From contig NZ_FMYF01000001.1 of NCBI RefSeq assembly GCF_900092135.1, positions 442,883 to 506,882 of the forward strand: DNA of 64,000 nt, given 5' to 3'. The stretch comes from Raineyella antarctica. Its GTDB lineage: Bacteria > Actinomycetota > Actinomycetes > Propionibacteriales > Propionibacteriaceae. The notes beneath the pieces are model-generated. The model did no database searches. It was not told the origin of the DNA and worked only from the letters and a program-made list of their open reading frames with translations. Of the stretch, positions 42,512 to 52,914 are shown in pieces; the first letter of the stretch is position 1; each line of letters begins with the position of its first letter. Made by a program: the position numbers and the translations under genes.

Positions 42512-44662
42512 ATGACAGACAACCGCCGACGGCCCGAGCACCGCCAGCAACGTCCCTCCGAGCGGTCAGCCTCGACGGGACGCGGCGGAGCCTCCTCCGG
42601 CCGGCGACCCACCCCCCAGGACCGGCGCGGGACCACCCCGCGCGCCGGCTCCGGCCGTGCCGGGACCCCGGGAGCCGGGACCACCCGCCCCAGCTCCGCG
42701 CGGACGAGCTCCCAGCGCTCCGGGGGCCTGCCGCCCCGTGACCCGCGGAGCAGCCGCGCCACCGCTCCCCGCCGTGATGGCCGGTACGACCGCCGCGACC
42801 ATGCACCCCACGACCGGCGAGGCCCCGGCCGGCCCGACCGCCGACACGCTCCGGCGGGCCCGAACCCCTTCATCGCCAGAATCGGCCGGATGATGCGTCG
42901 ACCGATGCGCCGCGGTGCGACCGCCGCCCGGATCAACGTGCTGGTGGTCGTGATGGCGCTGGTGGTGATCACCGCAGGGCTGCGCCTGGTGCAGATCCAG
43001 GGCCTGGACCCGCAGGCGTACGCGGCCCAGGCCAACAGCCTGGTCAAGCGCTCCCAGCCCCTGCCCGCGGTGCGCGGATCGATCACCGACCGCAACGGCC
43101 AGGTGCTGGCCCAGTCCAGCCCCGCGGTCGACGTCACCGCCGACCCGTCGGTCACCGTCGCCCACGCGGACGCGATCGCCGCGATCCTGGCCAAGTACCT
43201 GGGGGGCGCCCCCGCGGACTACCTGGAGCCGCTGACCCGTCCCAACACCCGCTACGCAATGATCAAGCGCCAGGTGCCCGCGCACACGTACGACCTGATC
43301 CGGGCCGAACTGGCCAAGGCCGGTGACAACGCGCAGTACGGGGGCGGCATCTGGACCTCGACCAACTCGATCCGCACCTACCCGGCGGGCACCCTCGCTG
43401 CGAACGTGGTCGGGGTGCTCAAGCAGGACGACGACGGTGTGTTCCGCACCGGGGCGTACGGCTTCGAGTACTCCCGCAACACGTCGCTGGCCGGTGTCGA
43501 CGGGACCGAGGTCTACCAGGCCTCCCCGGCGGGCACGAAGATCCCGCTCGGCGCGAACGAGGTCACCCCCGCCGAGGACGGCACCACCTACCAGCTCACC
43601 ATCGACTCCGAGCTGCAGTGGACGGCCGAGCAGGCGGTCCGCAAGGTCGTCGACAGCAGCCAGGCGAAGTCGGGCTACGCGATCGTGATGAACGTCAAGA
43701 CCGGCGAGGTCCTGGCGATGGCCAACTACCCCTCGTTCAACCCCTCGGACCTCAAGAGCGCCAAGGCCGACAACATGAACAACAAGGCGATCAGCGCCGC
43801 GCTCGAGCCCGGATCGGTGGAGAAGGTGCTGACCTTCGCGGCCCTCGCCGACTCCGGCCGGGTCACTCCAGAGACCCAGGTGTTCGTGCCGAGCAAGCTG
43901 TCCTCGGCCGACCTGACCATCACCGACTCCGAGGCGCACGGCGACCTCCGGCTGACCGCCAGCGGCGTCCTGGCCCACTCCTCCAACATCGGTACGGTGC
44001 AGCTGGCCCGCCAGCTGCCCAAGGCGGACCTGGTCTCCTACCTGAAGAGCTTCGGCCTGGGCCAGCGCAGCGGCATCGAGTTGCCGGGCGAGGCCACCGG
44101 CTGGGCCCCGCCAACCAACATGCCGGACTACTCCCGGGACCAGGTCGCCTTCGGCCAGGGCCTGTCGGTCACCGGTATCCAGATGGCCTCCGCCGTCGCC
44201 GGCATCCTCAACGGCGGCATCTACAACTCACCGACCATCATCCGCTCGGCCACCGGCGCCGACGGCGCACCGGTGGCGCTGGACCGCCCGGCCCCCCGGC
44301 GGGTCATCTCCGAGCAGGCCTCCGCCCTGGTCAACCAGATGATGGAGTCGGTCACGGGTCCGGGCGGCACCGGCAGCGGGATGGCCCTGCCCGGCTACCG
44401 CTCGGTCGCCAAGACCGCCACCGCGGAGCGCTACGACGAGAAGACCGGCAGGTACGCGGGCTACACCGCCGGCTTCATCGGTGCCGCGCCCGCCGAGGAC
44501 CCGCAGATCCTGACGTACGTGGTGGTGGACAACCCGGTCAAGGGCCGCTACGGCTCCACCCTTGCCGGGCCGGCCTACAAGGAGATCATGACCTACGCCC
44601 TGCCGCGCTACGGCGTCGCGCCCTCCACCACCAAGGCTCCCGACACCAAGTTGGACTGGTGA
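42512..44662 (+). CDS. ftsI: Septal transpeptidase FtsI (PBP3, class B penicillin-binding protein)
   Basis: Cross-links septal peptidoglycan together with FtsW. The 716-residue product has a 130-residue Arg/Gly/Pro-rich disordered cytosolic lead, a membrane helix (INVLVVVMALVVITAGLRLVQI), a dimerisation domain and a transpeptidase domain. The active serine is S435 in EPGSVEKV (SxxK), and SSN (S490-N492) is the second motif. The third motif, KTG in almost all PBPs, reads KTATAE (K634-T635-A636). ATG 42512 has AAGGGG five bases upstream; GTG 42506 would overlap the ftsL stop but leaves no room for a ribosome site. Confidence 0.93.
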   Translation: MTDNRRRPEHRQQRPSERSASTGRGGASSGRRPTPQDRRGTTPRAGSGRAGTPGAGTTRPSSARTSSQRSGGLPPRDPRSSRATAPRRDGRYDRRDHAPHDRRGPGRPDRRHAPAGPNPFIARIGRMMRRPMRRGATAARINVLVVVMALVVITAGLRLVQIQGLDPQAYAAQANSLVKRSQPLPAVRGSITDRNGQVLAQSSPAVDVTADPSVTVAHADAIAAILAKYLGGAPADYLEPLTRPNTRYAMIKRQVPAHTYDLIRAELAKAGDNAQYGGGIWTSTNSIRTYPAGTLAANVVGVLKQDDDGVFRTGAYGFEYSRNTSLAGVDGTEVYQASPAGTKIPLGANEVTPAEDGTTYQLTIDSELQWTAEQAVRKVVDSSQAKSGYAIVMNVKTGEVLAMANYPSFNPSDLKSAKADNMNNKAISAALEPGSVEKVLTFAALADSGRVTPETQVFVPSKLSSADLTITDSEAHGDLRLTASGVLAHSSNIGTVQLARQLPKADLVSYLKSFGLGQRSGIELPGEATGWAPPTNMPDYSRDQVAFGQGLSVTGIQMASAVAGILNGGIYNSPTIIRSATGADGAPVALDRPAPRRVISEQASALVNQMMESVTGPGGTGSGMALPGYRSVAKTATAERYDEKTGRYAGYTAGFIGAAPAEDPQILTYVVVDNPVKGRYGSTLAGPAYKEIMTYALPRYGVAPSTTKAPDTKLDW

Positions 44663-44701
44663 GGTCCATGGTCCGCGTGGCGACCGCGCCTCGGTGATGG
44701 G

Positions 44702-44707
44702 TACGGT
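44702..44707 (+). promoter_or_regulatory. -10 element of murE (leaderless, internal dcw promoter)
   Basis: TACGGT, six bases, then GTG 44714, with no ribosome-binding site, in the 51-base gap after ftsI. Confidence 0.5.
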
Positions 44708-44713
44708 CTGACT

Positions 44714-46324
44714 GTGTCGAACTCGTCTGCTCCCCTCCGTCCGCAGATCCTGCACCCGTCATCGCTGCAGGAGCTGTGTGCCCTGGCCGCCGACTCGGGC
44801 CACCCCGCGCGCACTCTCGGCATCGACCCCGGCGTACGCGTCAGCGGGCTGACCCTCGACTCCCGCCGGGTGGGGCCCGGCGACGCGTACGTCGCGCTGT
44901 CCGGCAGCAGGACGCACGGCATCCGCTTCGCCGCGACAGCGCTCGCCGCCGGCGCCGTGGTGGTGCTCACAGACGAGGCCGGGGCCGCGGACCCGGCAGC
45001 GGCCGACCTGCCGCTGGTCATCGTCGACCGGCCCCGTACGGTGATGGCGCACTGGGCCGCGCAGGTGTACGGCCGACCGGCCGAGGCACTGACCATGTAC
45101 GGGGTGACCGGCACCAACGGCAAGACCACCACCGCCGTCCTGCTGGCGGCCGCCCTGTCCGCCGCCGGACGGACGGCCGGCACCATCGGCACGCTCGGCT
45201 TCCGGGTGGGGGAGACCTCGCTGGACTCCTCCCGGACCACCGTGACGACGCCCGAGTCGGTCGACCTGCAGGCCCTGCTGGCCGTGATGGTGGAGGCCGG
45301 GGCCGACTCCGTGGCGATGGAGGTCTCCTCGCACGCCATGGTCTACGAGCGCGCCGAGGCGGTGCGCTTCGCCGTTGCGGCGTTCACCAACCTGGGCCGG
45401 GACCACCTGGACTTCCATCCCACGATGGAGGACTACTACCAGGCCAAGGCCGGCCTGTTCACCCCGGAGCACACCGCCTCCGCCGTGGTCAACATCGACG
45501 ACGAGTGGGGCGCACGGCTGGCCGGGGAGACCCGCGGTCGTCTCCACCACGTGGTCACCACCAGCTTCTCCGACCCCACCGCCGACTGGTACGCCGCCGA
45601 GGTCACCCCGCTGGCCAATGGGGGCTCGCTCGTACGGGTCGCCTCCCCACAGGGCCCGCTCGACATCGAGGTCGGGATGCCCGGCCTGTTCAACGCCCGC
45701 AACGCCGTCACCTGCGCCGCGATGCTGGCCCTGGCCGGCGTCGACCTCGAGGCGGCCCTGCCCGGGCTGGCGCACGCCCAGGTCCCCGGCCGGATGCAGG
45801 TCGTCGACCTCGGTCCCGGCGCACCCCTCGCCGTGGTCGACTTCGCCCACACCCCGCAGGCCGTCGCCTCCGCCCTCCAGGCCCTCACCGACCGCCTCCA
45901 GCGGGCCGGGGCGGGTGGCCGGGTGGTCGCGGTACTCGGCTGCGGCGGCGACCGGGACCAGGCCAAGCGGGGCCCGATGGGCGCCGCCGCGGCGACCTGG
46001 GCCGACACCGTCGTGGTGACCGACGACAACCCGCGCTCCGAGGAGCCCTCGACGATCCGTGCGGCCGTCCTGGCCGGCGCGGAGGAAGCGGTGCGCTCCG
46101 GCACGGTGTCCGCCGAGCGCCCAGGACACGGGGGCCACGTCCAGGTCATCGACGGCGGCACGCGGGCCGCGGCCATCGCCACCGCACTGCGCCTGGCCGG
46201 CCCCGACGACCTCGTCGCGGTGCTCGGCAAGGGACACGAACAGGGCCAGGTCATCGGGACGGACGTCGTCCCCTTCGACGACGTCGAGGCCATCCGCACA
46301 GCCTGGCACTCCAGGGAGGACTGA
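44714..46324 (+). CDS. murE: UDP-MurNAc-tripeptide synthetase MurE
   Basis: Adds the third residue of the stem peptide. The 536-residue Mur ligase has the ATP loop [16 protein letters not shown], the carbamylated-lysine region FTNLGRDHLDFHPTMEDYYQAKAGLF, and the third-residue specificity motif DNPRSEEP. The DNPR form indicates diaminopimelate (meso or LL) and not lysine; the motif alone does not decide the stereoisomer. GTG start after a -10 and without a ribosome site, so it may be transcribed separately as well as from upstream. One base separates it from murF. Confidence 0.95.
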   Translation: MSNSSAPLRPQILHPSSLQELCALAADSGHPARTLGIDPGVRVSGLTLDSRRVGPGDAYVALSGSRTHGIRFAATALAAGAVVVLTDEAGAADPAAADLPLVIVDRPRTVMAHWAAQVYGRPAEALTMYGVTGTNGKTTTAVLLAAALSAAGRTAGTIGTLGFRVGETSLDSSRTTVTTPESVDLQALLAVMVEAGADSVAMEVSSHAMVYERAEAVRFAVAAFTNLGRDHLDFHPTMEDYYQAKAGLFTPEHTASAVVNIDDEWGARLAGETRGRLHHVVTTSFSDPTADWYAAEVTPLANGGSLVRVASPQGPLDIEVGMPGLFNARNAVTCAAMLALAGVDLEAALPGLAHAQVPGRMQVVDLGPGAPLAVVDFAHTPQAVASALQALTDRLQRAGAGGRVVAVLGCGGDRDQAKRGPMGAAAATWADTVVVTDDNPRSEEPSTIRAAVLAGAEEAVRSGTVSAERPGHGGHVQVIDGGTRAAAIATALRLAGPDDLVAVLGKGHEQGQVIGTDVVPFDDVEAIRTAWHSRED

Positions 46325-46325
46325 C

Positions 46326-47837
46326 ATGCAACCTCGTTCGCTGACCGACATCGCCCAGGTGATCGGTGCCCGGATCGTCGCGCCCGCCGGCGCCGACCCC
46401 GGAGACCCGATGATCGGCCCCGACGTCGTGATCGACTCCCGGCAGGCCACCGCCGGTGCCCTCTTCGTCGCCTTCTCCGGCGAGCGCGTCGACGGGCATG
46501 ACTTCGTGCCCGCAGCGGCCGCCAACGGTGCCGCCGCGGCCGTCGTCCAGCACCCCGTCGAGGCCGGCGTCCCCTGCCTGGTCGTCGAGGACCCCCAGGT
46601 CGCCCTGGCCGCCCTGGCCCGGCACGTGGTGGACACCAGCCCCGACCTGGCGGTGGTCGGCATCACCGGCTCCTCCGGCAAGACCTCCACCAAGGACCTC
46701 GTCGCCCAGGTCCTCCGCACCGACGGGCCGACCGTGGCGCCGATCGGTTCGTTCAACAACGAGATCGGCGCACCGCTGACCGCGACCCGCTGCGACGACA
46801 CCACCCGCTACCTGGTCGCCGAGATGGGCGCCCGCGGGATCGGCCACGTGGCCTACCTGTGCTCGGTCACCCCGCCCACCGTCGCCGTCGTGCTCAACGT
46901 CGGCCACGCCCACCTCGGGGAGTTCGGCTCCCAGGAAGCGATCGCCCGGGCCAAGGGCGAGCTCGTCGAGGCGATCGGTCCCGACGGCTGGGCGGTCCTC
47001 AACGGCGACGACCCCCGGGTCAGTGCGATGTCCGAGCGGACCGGCGGCCACGTGGCCCGGTTCGCCGTGCACCGGCGTCCGCTCGACGGGGGAGAGGTGC
47101 TGGTCTGGGCCGAGGACGTCGTCGCCGACGAACTGGACCGCCACCGCTTCACCCTGCACATCGAGGACCGTACGTCGCTGCTGACCGGCGGCGGGGGCGA
47201 GATCGCCACCTCGGCCTTCCCTGTCACGTTGCGCCAACTGGGGGCACACCAGGTGCCCAACGCGTTGGCGGCCGCTGCCGCGGCGTACGTTCTCGGGCTC
47301 GACGCCGAGGCGATCGCCCGGGCCCTCAGTGCCGCGGTCGGCCTGTCCCGCTGGCGGATGGAGATCACCGAGCGCCCGGACGGACCGGTGATCCTCAACG
47401 ACTCCTACAACGCCAACCCCGACTCGATGGCCAGCGGACTGGGCACCCTCGGCCGGATCGGCGACAAGCGTCGCGCCCGGGACCCGCAGGCCCGGATCTG
47501 GGCACTGCTCGGCGACATGCTGGAACTCGGCGACGACGCGGCCGCCGAGCACCGGCGGATCGGCGCCCTCGCCGCCGGCCTGGGCGTCACCGACCTGCTG
47601 GCGATCGGCGAGTACGCGGCCGACATCGTCGCCGGCGCCCACGACTCCCATGTCGACATCCGGGCAGAGGTCGTTCCTGATAAGTTCGCCCTGACTGCGG
47701 CCGCGACGCCCTTGGGCCCCGCCGACGTGGTCCTCGTGAAGGCCTCTCGCGGTCTTGCCCTGGAGACCGTGGCGGCCGACCTCGCCGCAGCCGGGCCCCA
47801 GGCATCGGATGCTGGCCAGACTGGAGGCGCACGTTGA
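46326..47837 (+). CDS. murF: UDP-MurNAc-tripeptide:D-Ala-D-Ala ligase MurF
   Basis: Completes the pentapeptide by adding D-Ala-D-Ala. The 503-residue product shows [26 protein letters not shown] at the N-terminus, the ATP loop [54 protein letters not shown] and the C-terminal [15 protein letters not shown]. Starts at ATG 46326, one base after the murE stop. Its stop overlaps the mraY TTG. Confidence 0.95.
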   Translation: MQPRSLTDIAQVIGARIVAPAGADPGDPMIGPDVVIDSRQATAGALFVAFSGERVDGHDFVPAAAANGAAAAVVQHPVEAGVPCLVVEDPQVALAALARHVVDTSPDLAVVGITGSSGKTSTKDLVAQVLRTDGPTVAPIGSFNNEIGAPLTATRCDDTTRYLVAEMGARGIGHVAYLCSVTPPTVAVVLNVGHAHLGEFGSQEAIARAKGELVEAIGPDGWAVLNGDDPRVSAMSERTGGHVARFAVHRRPLDGGEVLVWAEDVVADELDRHRFTLHIEDRTSLLTGGGGEIATSAFPVTLRQLGAHQVPNALAAAAAAYVLGLDAEAIARALSAAVGLSRWRMEITERPDGPVILNDSYNANPDSMASGLGTLGRIGDKRRARDPQARIWALLGDMLELGDDAAAEHRRIGALAAGLGVTDLLAIGEYAADIVAGAHDSHVDIRAEVVPDKFALTAAATPLGPADVVLVKASRGLALETVAADLAAAGPQASDAGQTGGAR

Positions 47838-48925
47838 TCACCATCCTGCTCGCGGGGGCGATCGCCCTGGTGGGAACACTGCTCGGAACCCGGGCCGCCA
47901 TCGGCGTGCTCGTCAAGAAGGGGTACGGGCAGTTCATCCGGGACGACGGTCCGACGTCGCACCACACCAAGCGCGGTACGCCCACGATGGGCGGCATCGT
48001 GATCATCCTGGCGGTCATGCTGGCGTACGGGTTGGCCCACCTGGTCACCTGGAGCGTCCCCTCGGTGAGCGGATTGCTGGTGATGCTGCTGTTCGTCGGC
48101 ACCGGCTTCGTCGGCTTCCTGGACGACTGGATCAAGATCTCCAAGCAGCGCTCGCTGGGACTCACCCCGGCGCAGAAGCTCACCGGACAGACCGCCGTCG
48201 CGGTGGCCTTCGGCATCCTCGCCCTCAACTTCCCCGACGAGCGCGGCATCACCCCGGCCTCGCCGTTCATCTCCTTCCTGCGCGACATCTCCTGGCTGCA
48301 GCTGCCGCTGTGGCTGGCAGTGATCTGGTTCCTGCTGCTGGTCCTGGGCACCTCGAACGCGGTCAACCTCACCGACGGCCTGGACGGCCTGGCTGCCGGG
48401 GCCTCGACGATGGTCTTCGGGGCGTACGCCCTGATCAGCCTGTGGCAGTACAACCAGTCCTGTGTCTGGGGCGACGCCTCGGCGGCCAAGTGCTACCAGG
48501 TCCGCGACCCGCACGACCTGGCTGTGATCGCTGTGGCGCTGGCCGGAGCCTGCTTCGGCTTCCTGTGGTGGAACGCCAAGCCGGCCAAGATCTTCATGGG
48601 TGACTCCGGATCGCTGTCCCTCGGCGGCGCGCTGGCCGGGCTCGCGATCACCAGCCGGACCGAGATCCTGCTGGTGGTCCTCGGTGGCCTGTTCGTCATC
48701 ATCACCATGTCGGTGATCATCCAGACCGGCTTCTTCAAGTTCACCAAGTGGCGCACCGGCACCGGCCGACGGGTGTTCAAGATGGCCCCGCTGCAGCACC
48801 ACTTCGAGATGCTCGGCTGGGCCGAGGTCACGATCGTGATCCGCTTCTGGATCATCGCCGGGTGCTTCGTCGCGCTGGGCGTCGGCCTCTTCTACGGCGA
48901 GTGGGTGACGGGGATGGGCCTGTGA
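47834..48925 (+). CDS. mraY: Phospho-MurNAc-pentapeptide transferase MraY
   Basis: Transfers phospho-MurNAc-pentapeptide to undecaprenyl phosphate, making lipid I in the membrane. The 363-residue protein has ten predicted helices. Conserved cytosolic motifs are [23 protein letters not shown] (catalytic Asp pair), [25 protein letters not shown], and the HHFE of [11 protein letters not shown]. The start is TTG 47834 with GGAGG upstream and a TTGA overlap with murF. Confidence 0.95.
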   Translation: MITILLAGAIALVGTLLGTRAAIGVLVKKGYGQFIRDDGPTSHHTKRGTPTMGGIVIILAVMLAYGLAHLVTWSVPSVSGLLVMLLFVGTGFVGFLDDWIKISKQRSLGLTPAQKLTGQTAVAVAFGILALNFPDERGITPASPFISFLRDISWLQLPLWLAVIWFLLLVLGTSNAVNLTDGLDGLAAGASTMVFGAYALISLWQYNQSCVWGDASAAKCYQVRDPHDLAVIAVALAGACFGFLWWNAKPAKIFMGDSGSLSLGGALAGLAITSRTEILLVVLGGLFVIITMSVIIQTGFFKFTKWRTGTGRRVFKMAPLQHHFEMLGWAEVTIVIRFWIIAGCFVALGVGLFYGEWVTGMGL

Positions 48926-50379
48926 GCGGCATGCGTCCGGACTGGATCGGCTCGGCCGATCGCTTCTCGCCCTGGCCGCAGGCCCGGGTCGTCGTCGCCG
49001 GGCTCGGTTCCTCGGGCTTCGCCGCCGCCGATGCCCTGCTCGAGCTCGGTGCCCATGTGGTCGTCCTGGACGACTCCGACAAGCAGGAGACCGCCGAGCG
49101 GGCCCAGGTCCTGGAGGTCCTCGGCGCCGAGGTCCGCCTCGGCACCGGCTCGACCGCCCAGCTGCCGGCCGGCACCGACCTGGTCGTCACCTCCCCGGGT
49201 TGGCGGCCGAGCACCCCGCTGCTGGCCCAGGCCGCGCTGGCCGGGGTCCCCGTCTACGGCGAGGTCGAGCTGGCCTGGCGACTCCAGCACCCGGACCGTA
49301 CGCCGGCCTGGCTGGCCATCACCGGGACCAACGGCAAGACCACGACCACCCAGATGCTCGAGTCGATGCTGCAGGCCGCCGGCCTGAGGGCTGTCGCCTG
49401 CGGCAACATCGGCAAGCCGGTGATGGAGACGGTCCTGGACCCCGAGCCGTACGACGTGCTGGCGGTGGAACTGTCCAGTTTCCAGCTGCACTGGTCGAAC
49501 AGTCTGGCGATGCACTCCGCGGCGGTCCTCAACGTCGAGCAGGACCACCTCGAGTGGTACCCCTCGATGGCCGAGTACGCCGCGGACAAGGCCCGGATCT
49601 ACGAGAGGGTCACCCACTCCTGCGTCTACAACGTCGCCGACTCGAACACCGAGCGGATGGTGGAGGAGGCGGAGGTGACCGAGGGGGCCCGGGCGATCGG
49701 GTTCACCCTCGGCGTCCCGGGGCTGTCGATGCTCGGCGTGGTGGACGACCTGCTGGTGGACCGCGCCTTCGTGGCGCAGCGCAAGGACTCGGCGCTCGAG
49801 CTCGCCTCGGTCTCCGACGTCCAGCCGTTCGCGCCGCACAACGTCGCCAACGCGCTCGCCGCCGCCGCGCTGGCCCGTTCCTACGGGGTGCCTGCCACGG
49901 CGGTCCGGGACGGGCTGCGCAACCTGCACCTGGGCGGCCACCGGATCCAGACCGTTGCCACCGTCGATGGCGTCAGGTACGTCGACGACTCCAAGGCCAC
50001 CAACCCGCACGCCGCCCTCTCCTCCCTGCGCGCCTTCGAATCGGTGGTCTGGGTGGCCGGGGGACAGGCCAAGGGCACCGAGTTCGACGACCTGGTCGCG
50101 GCCGTCGCGCCGCGGCTGCGCGGCGTGGTACTGCTCGGTGTGGACCGGCACGTGATCGGCGCGGCGCTGGCCCGACACGCCCCCGACGTCCCCGTCGAGG
50201 TGCTGGACTCGTCCGACACTGGGGTGATGGAGCAGGTCGTGGCCACCGCGGCACGGATGGCCCGTCCCGGTGACACCGTCCTGCTGGCACCCGGCTGTGC
50301 CAGCAAGGACATGTGGCCGGACTACGCGGCACGGGGGGACGACTTCACCCGGGCGGCGAAGGCACTGGAACAGGCCTGA
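48922..50379 (+). CDS. murD: UDP-MurNAc-L-alanine:D-glutamate ligase MurD
   Basis: Adds D-Glu, the second residue of the stem peptide. The 485-residue product has the N-terminal UDP-binding Rossmann domain ([29 protein letters not shown]), the ATP loop [57 protein letters not shown], and the C-terminal [16 protein letters not shown] and [25 protein letters not shown] 48922 overlaps the mraY stop as GTGA. Confidence 0.95.
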   Translation: MSGMRPDWIGSADRFSPWPQARVVVAGLGSSGFAAADALLELGAHVVVLDDSDKQETAERAQVLEVLGAEVRLGTGSTAQLPAGTDLVVTSPGWRPSTPLLAQAALAGVPVYGEVELAWRLQHPDRTPAWLAITGTNGKTTTTQMLESMLQAAGLRAVACGNIGKPVMETVLDPEPYDVLAVELSSFQLHWSNSLAMHSAAVLNVEQDHLEWYPSMAEYAADKARIYERVTHSCVYNVADSNTERMVEEAEVTEGARAIGFTLGVPGLSMLGVVDDLLVDRAFVAQRKDSALELASVSDVQPFAPHNVANALAAAALARSYGVPATAVRDGLRNLHLGGHRIQTVATVDGVRYVDDSKATNPHAALSSLRAFESVVWVAGGQAKGTEFDDLVAAVAPRLRGVVLLGVDRHVIGAALARHAPDVPVEVLDSSDTGVMEQVVATAARMARPGDTVLLAPGCASKDMWPDYAARGDDFTRAAKALEQA

Positions 50380-50428
50380 CCGCCGTGGCTGTCGGGCCAC
50401 GGCACGACAGCATCGGAGGGTTCACCGG

Positions 50429-51823
50429 ATGGCGATCGACACCCGCGACCTGGCGGGGGACACCCGCGACTGGGTCGCCACGACCTCGGCCACCGTGCGG
50501 GGCTGGCTGGACCACCCACGGGCCAGCCAGGCCCTGCTGGCGACCTCCGTCGGCCTGTTGCTGTTCGTCGGCTCGATGATGGTGCTGTCAGCCTCCAGCG
50601 TGCTGTCGTACGTCAGGTACGACGGCAACTCCTACGCGATCTTCCTGCGCCAGCTCGGCTTCCTCGTGGTCGGCCTGGTCGCCGCTGTGGTGCTGAGCGT
50701 GGTGCCTCCCGAACGTTTCCGGCGCGCCTCGGTGGTGCTGTACGGGGTGGCGCTGGTGGGCCTGCTGGCGACGTACACCCCGCTCGGCTACGAGGTCAAC
50801 GGCAACCGGAACTGGCTGCACGTGGGGCCCCTGAACGGCCAGCCCTCGGAGTTCGCCAAGCTCGCGATCATGTGGTGGGGTGCCCACATCCTGGCCCGCT
50901 ACGACCGGGAGCTGGACCAGTTGCGCCGGGTGCTCTGGCCCTACCTGGTCGCCAACGGCCTCCTGGTCGGCCTCACCGTGCTGCAGGGGGACCTCGGCTC
51001 TGCCGTGATCATGGCCGCCATCATCGCCGTCGTCCTGTGGGTCGCCGGGGTGCCGCTGCGCTTCTTCGCGTTCTTCGGCATCGCCGCGGGCGGCGTGGTC
51101 GGGGCCCTGATCGCCACCACCCCGTACCGGATCATGCGCATGCTGGCCTTCCTGCGCCCGCAGGACACCATCACCGACGCCAACTACCAGACGATGATGG
51201 GCACGTACGCGCTGGCCTCCGGCGGCTGGTGGGGACTCAACCTGGGGGCCAGCCGGCAGAAGTGGGGTGGCCTGCCCGAGGCCCACACGGACTACATCAT
51301 GGCGATCCTCGGCGAGGAGCTCGGCCTCTTCGGCACCCTCGCGGTGGTCGCCCTCTTCGCGCTGCTCGGCTGGGCCGGGGTGCGGATCATGCGCCGCTCC
51401 GTCCGGCCCTACCAGCGCTACCTCGCCGCCGGGGCCACCGGCTGGATCATCTTCCAGGCCTTCATCAACATCGCCGTCGTGCTCCGGCTGTGGCCCGTGA
51501 TGGGCGTGCCACTCCCGTTCATCTCGTACGGTGGTTCCTCGGTCGTCGCTACGCTGATGGCGGTGGGACTGCTGATGTCGTGCGCCCGAGCCGAGCCCGG
51601 TGCGATCGCCGAGCGGGAGCGCCGGGCACGGGCCCAGGCCCACCAGCAGAGCATCGGGCGGGTCAGCGCCGTGGTGGACGGGCGGGTCGGGGCGGTCGAG
51701 CACGTCGGGCAGGCCCCGGAACGCTCCCGGTCCGGCACGGCCGACCGAAGCGGCAACAGGAAGCGACGCGGGGCCAGCGGGGCCACCGCTCGCGGCGAGA
51801 AGGGAACGGGAACCAGCAGATGA
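50429..51823 (+). CDS. ftsW: Septal peptidoglycan polymerase FtsW (SEDS family)
   Basis: Lipid II-polymerising partner of FtsI. The 464-residue product has about ten membrane helices with SEDS hallmarks: GNRNWLHVGPLNGQPSEFAKLA, the loop with NYQTMMGTYALASGGWWGLNLGASRQKWGGLPEAHTDYIMAILGEELG, and MGVPLPFISYGGSSVVATL. A basic, Arg/Ala/Gly-rich cytosolic tail of about 80 residues follows the last helix. ATG 50429 has CGGAGGG upstream. Assignment to FtsW over RodA rests on its place between murD and murG. Confidence 0.94.
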   Translation: MAIDTRDLAGDTRDWVATTSATVRGWLDHPRASQALLATSVGLLLFVGSMMVLSASSVLSYVRYDGNSYAIFLRQLGFLVVGLVAAVVLSVVPPERFRRASVVLYGVALVGLLATYTPLGYEVNGNRNWLHVGPLNGQPSEFAKLAIMWWGAHILARYDRELDQLRRVLWPYLVANGLLVGLTVLQGDLGSAVIMAAIIAVVLWVAGVPLRFFAFFGIAAGGVVGALIATTPYRIMRMLAFLRPQDTITDANYQTMMGTYALASGGWWGLNLGASRQKWGGLPEAHTDYIMAILGEELGLFGTLAVVALFALLGWAGVRIMRRSVRPYQRYLAAGATGWIIFQAFINIAVVLRLWPVMGVPLPFISYGGSSVVATLMAVGLLMSCARAEPGAIAERERRARAQAHQQSIGRVSAVVDGRVGAVEHVGQAPERSRSGTADRSGNRKRRGASGATARGEKGTGTSR

Positions 51824-52914
51824 CCAATGTCGTGCTCGCCGGCGGGGGGACCGCCGGCCACACCTCTCCACTGATCGCCACCGCCCACCGGCTGCTGGCG
51901 CGCGATCCGCAGACACGGATCGTGGCCGTCGGCACGCCCAAGGGCCTGGAGACGCGGGTGGTCCCGGCGGCCGGCCTGGAACTGCAGCTGATCGATCCCG
52001 TCCCGCTGCCCCGTACGCTCAACCTCGACCTGCTCAAGGTCCCGCTGCGCCTGCGCCGGTCGATCAACCAGGCCCGCCGCATCCTCCGAAGCAGTGGCGC
52101 CGACGTCCTGGTCGGCTTCGGTGGCTACGTCGCGATGCCCACGTACGTGGCAGCCCGGGAGCTGCGGATCCCGATCGTGGTGCACGAGCAGAACGCCGTG
52201 CCGGGCCTGGCCAACAAGGTCGCCACCCGCTTCACCGACCGGATCGCCGTCACCTTCCCCGGCACGCCGCTGCGACACGCGCGCGTCGTCGGCATGCCGC
52301 TGCGCCCGGAGGTCACCGGCCTGGACCGCGACGCCGTCGCCCCGGGGGCCCGGGCCGGGTTCGGCCTCGAGGAGGGCCTGCCCACGCTGCTGGTCAGCGG
52401 CGGCTCCCAGGGTGCCCGCAGCATCAACAACGCCATCGCCGACGCCTACCCCGAGCTGATCGCCCGCGGGATCCAGGTCCTGCACGTGCTCGGACCGCGC
52501 AACTTCCGGGACGACATGGTCCCGGTCGTCGACGAGGCCACCGGCGCCTCCTACCGCCCGATCGCCTACGTCGACGCGATGGAGAAGGCGTACGCCGTCG
52601 CCGACCTGATGGTCGGCCGCTCCGGTGCCGGCACGGTGATGGAGACCATCGCCGTCGGCCTGCCGACGGTGCTGGTCCCGCTGCCGCACGGCAACGGCGA
52701 GCAGGCCCGCAACGCCGATGCCCTGGTCGCCGCCGGCGGCGCACTGCGACTGGCGGACGCCGAGTGTACCGGCGACCGCCTGGTGGACCTCGTCGCCCCG
52801 CTGGTCACCGATCCCGCCCGCCTCGCCCGGATGCGGGAGGCCGGCCGCGGCATGGTCCCCGGGAACGCCGCCGACCTGCTCTGCGACATGATCCTGGAGG
52901 CGGCCCGGCGATGA
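51820..52914 (+). CDS. murG: UDP-GlcNAc:undecaprenyl-PP-MurNAc-pentapeptide transferase MurG
   Basis: Makes lipid II by adding GlcNAc to lipid I at the inner membrane face. The 364-residue GT-B enzyme has the first glycine-rich loop VLAGGGTAGHTSP, ADVLVGFGGYVAMPTYVAA, IVVHEQNAVPGLANK, the second glycine-rich loop LLVSGGSQGARSIN, and the UDP-GlcNAc-binding VGRSGAGTVMETIAVGLPTVLVPLP. ATG overlaps the ftsW stop (ATGA), and its own stop overlaps murC the same way. Confidence 0.95.
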   Translation: MTNVVLAGGGTAGHTSPLIATAHRLLARDPQTRIVAVGTPKGLETRVVPAAGLELQLIDPVPLPRTLNLDLLKVPLRLRRSINQARRILRSSGADVLVGFGGYVAMPTYVAARELRIPIVVHEQNAVPGLANKVATRFTDRIAVTFPGTPLRHARVVGMPLRPEVTGLDRDAVAPGARAGFGLEEGLPTLLVSGGSQGARSINNAIADAYPELIARGIQVLHVLGPRNFRDDMVPVVDEATGASYRPIAYVDAMEKAYAVADLMVGRSGAGTVMETIAVGLPTVLVPLPHGNGEQARNADALVAAGGALRLADAECTGDRLVDLVAPLVTDPARLARMREAGRGMVPGNAADLLCDMILEAARR

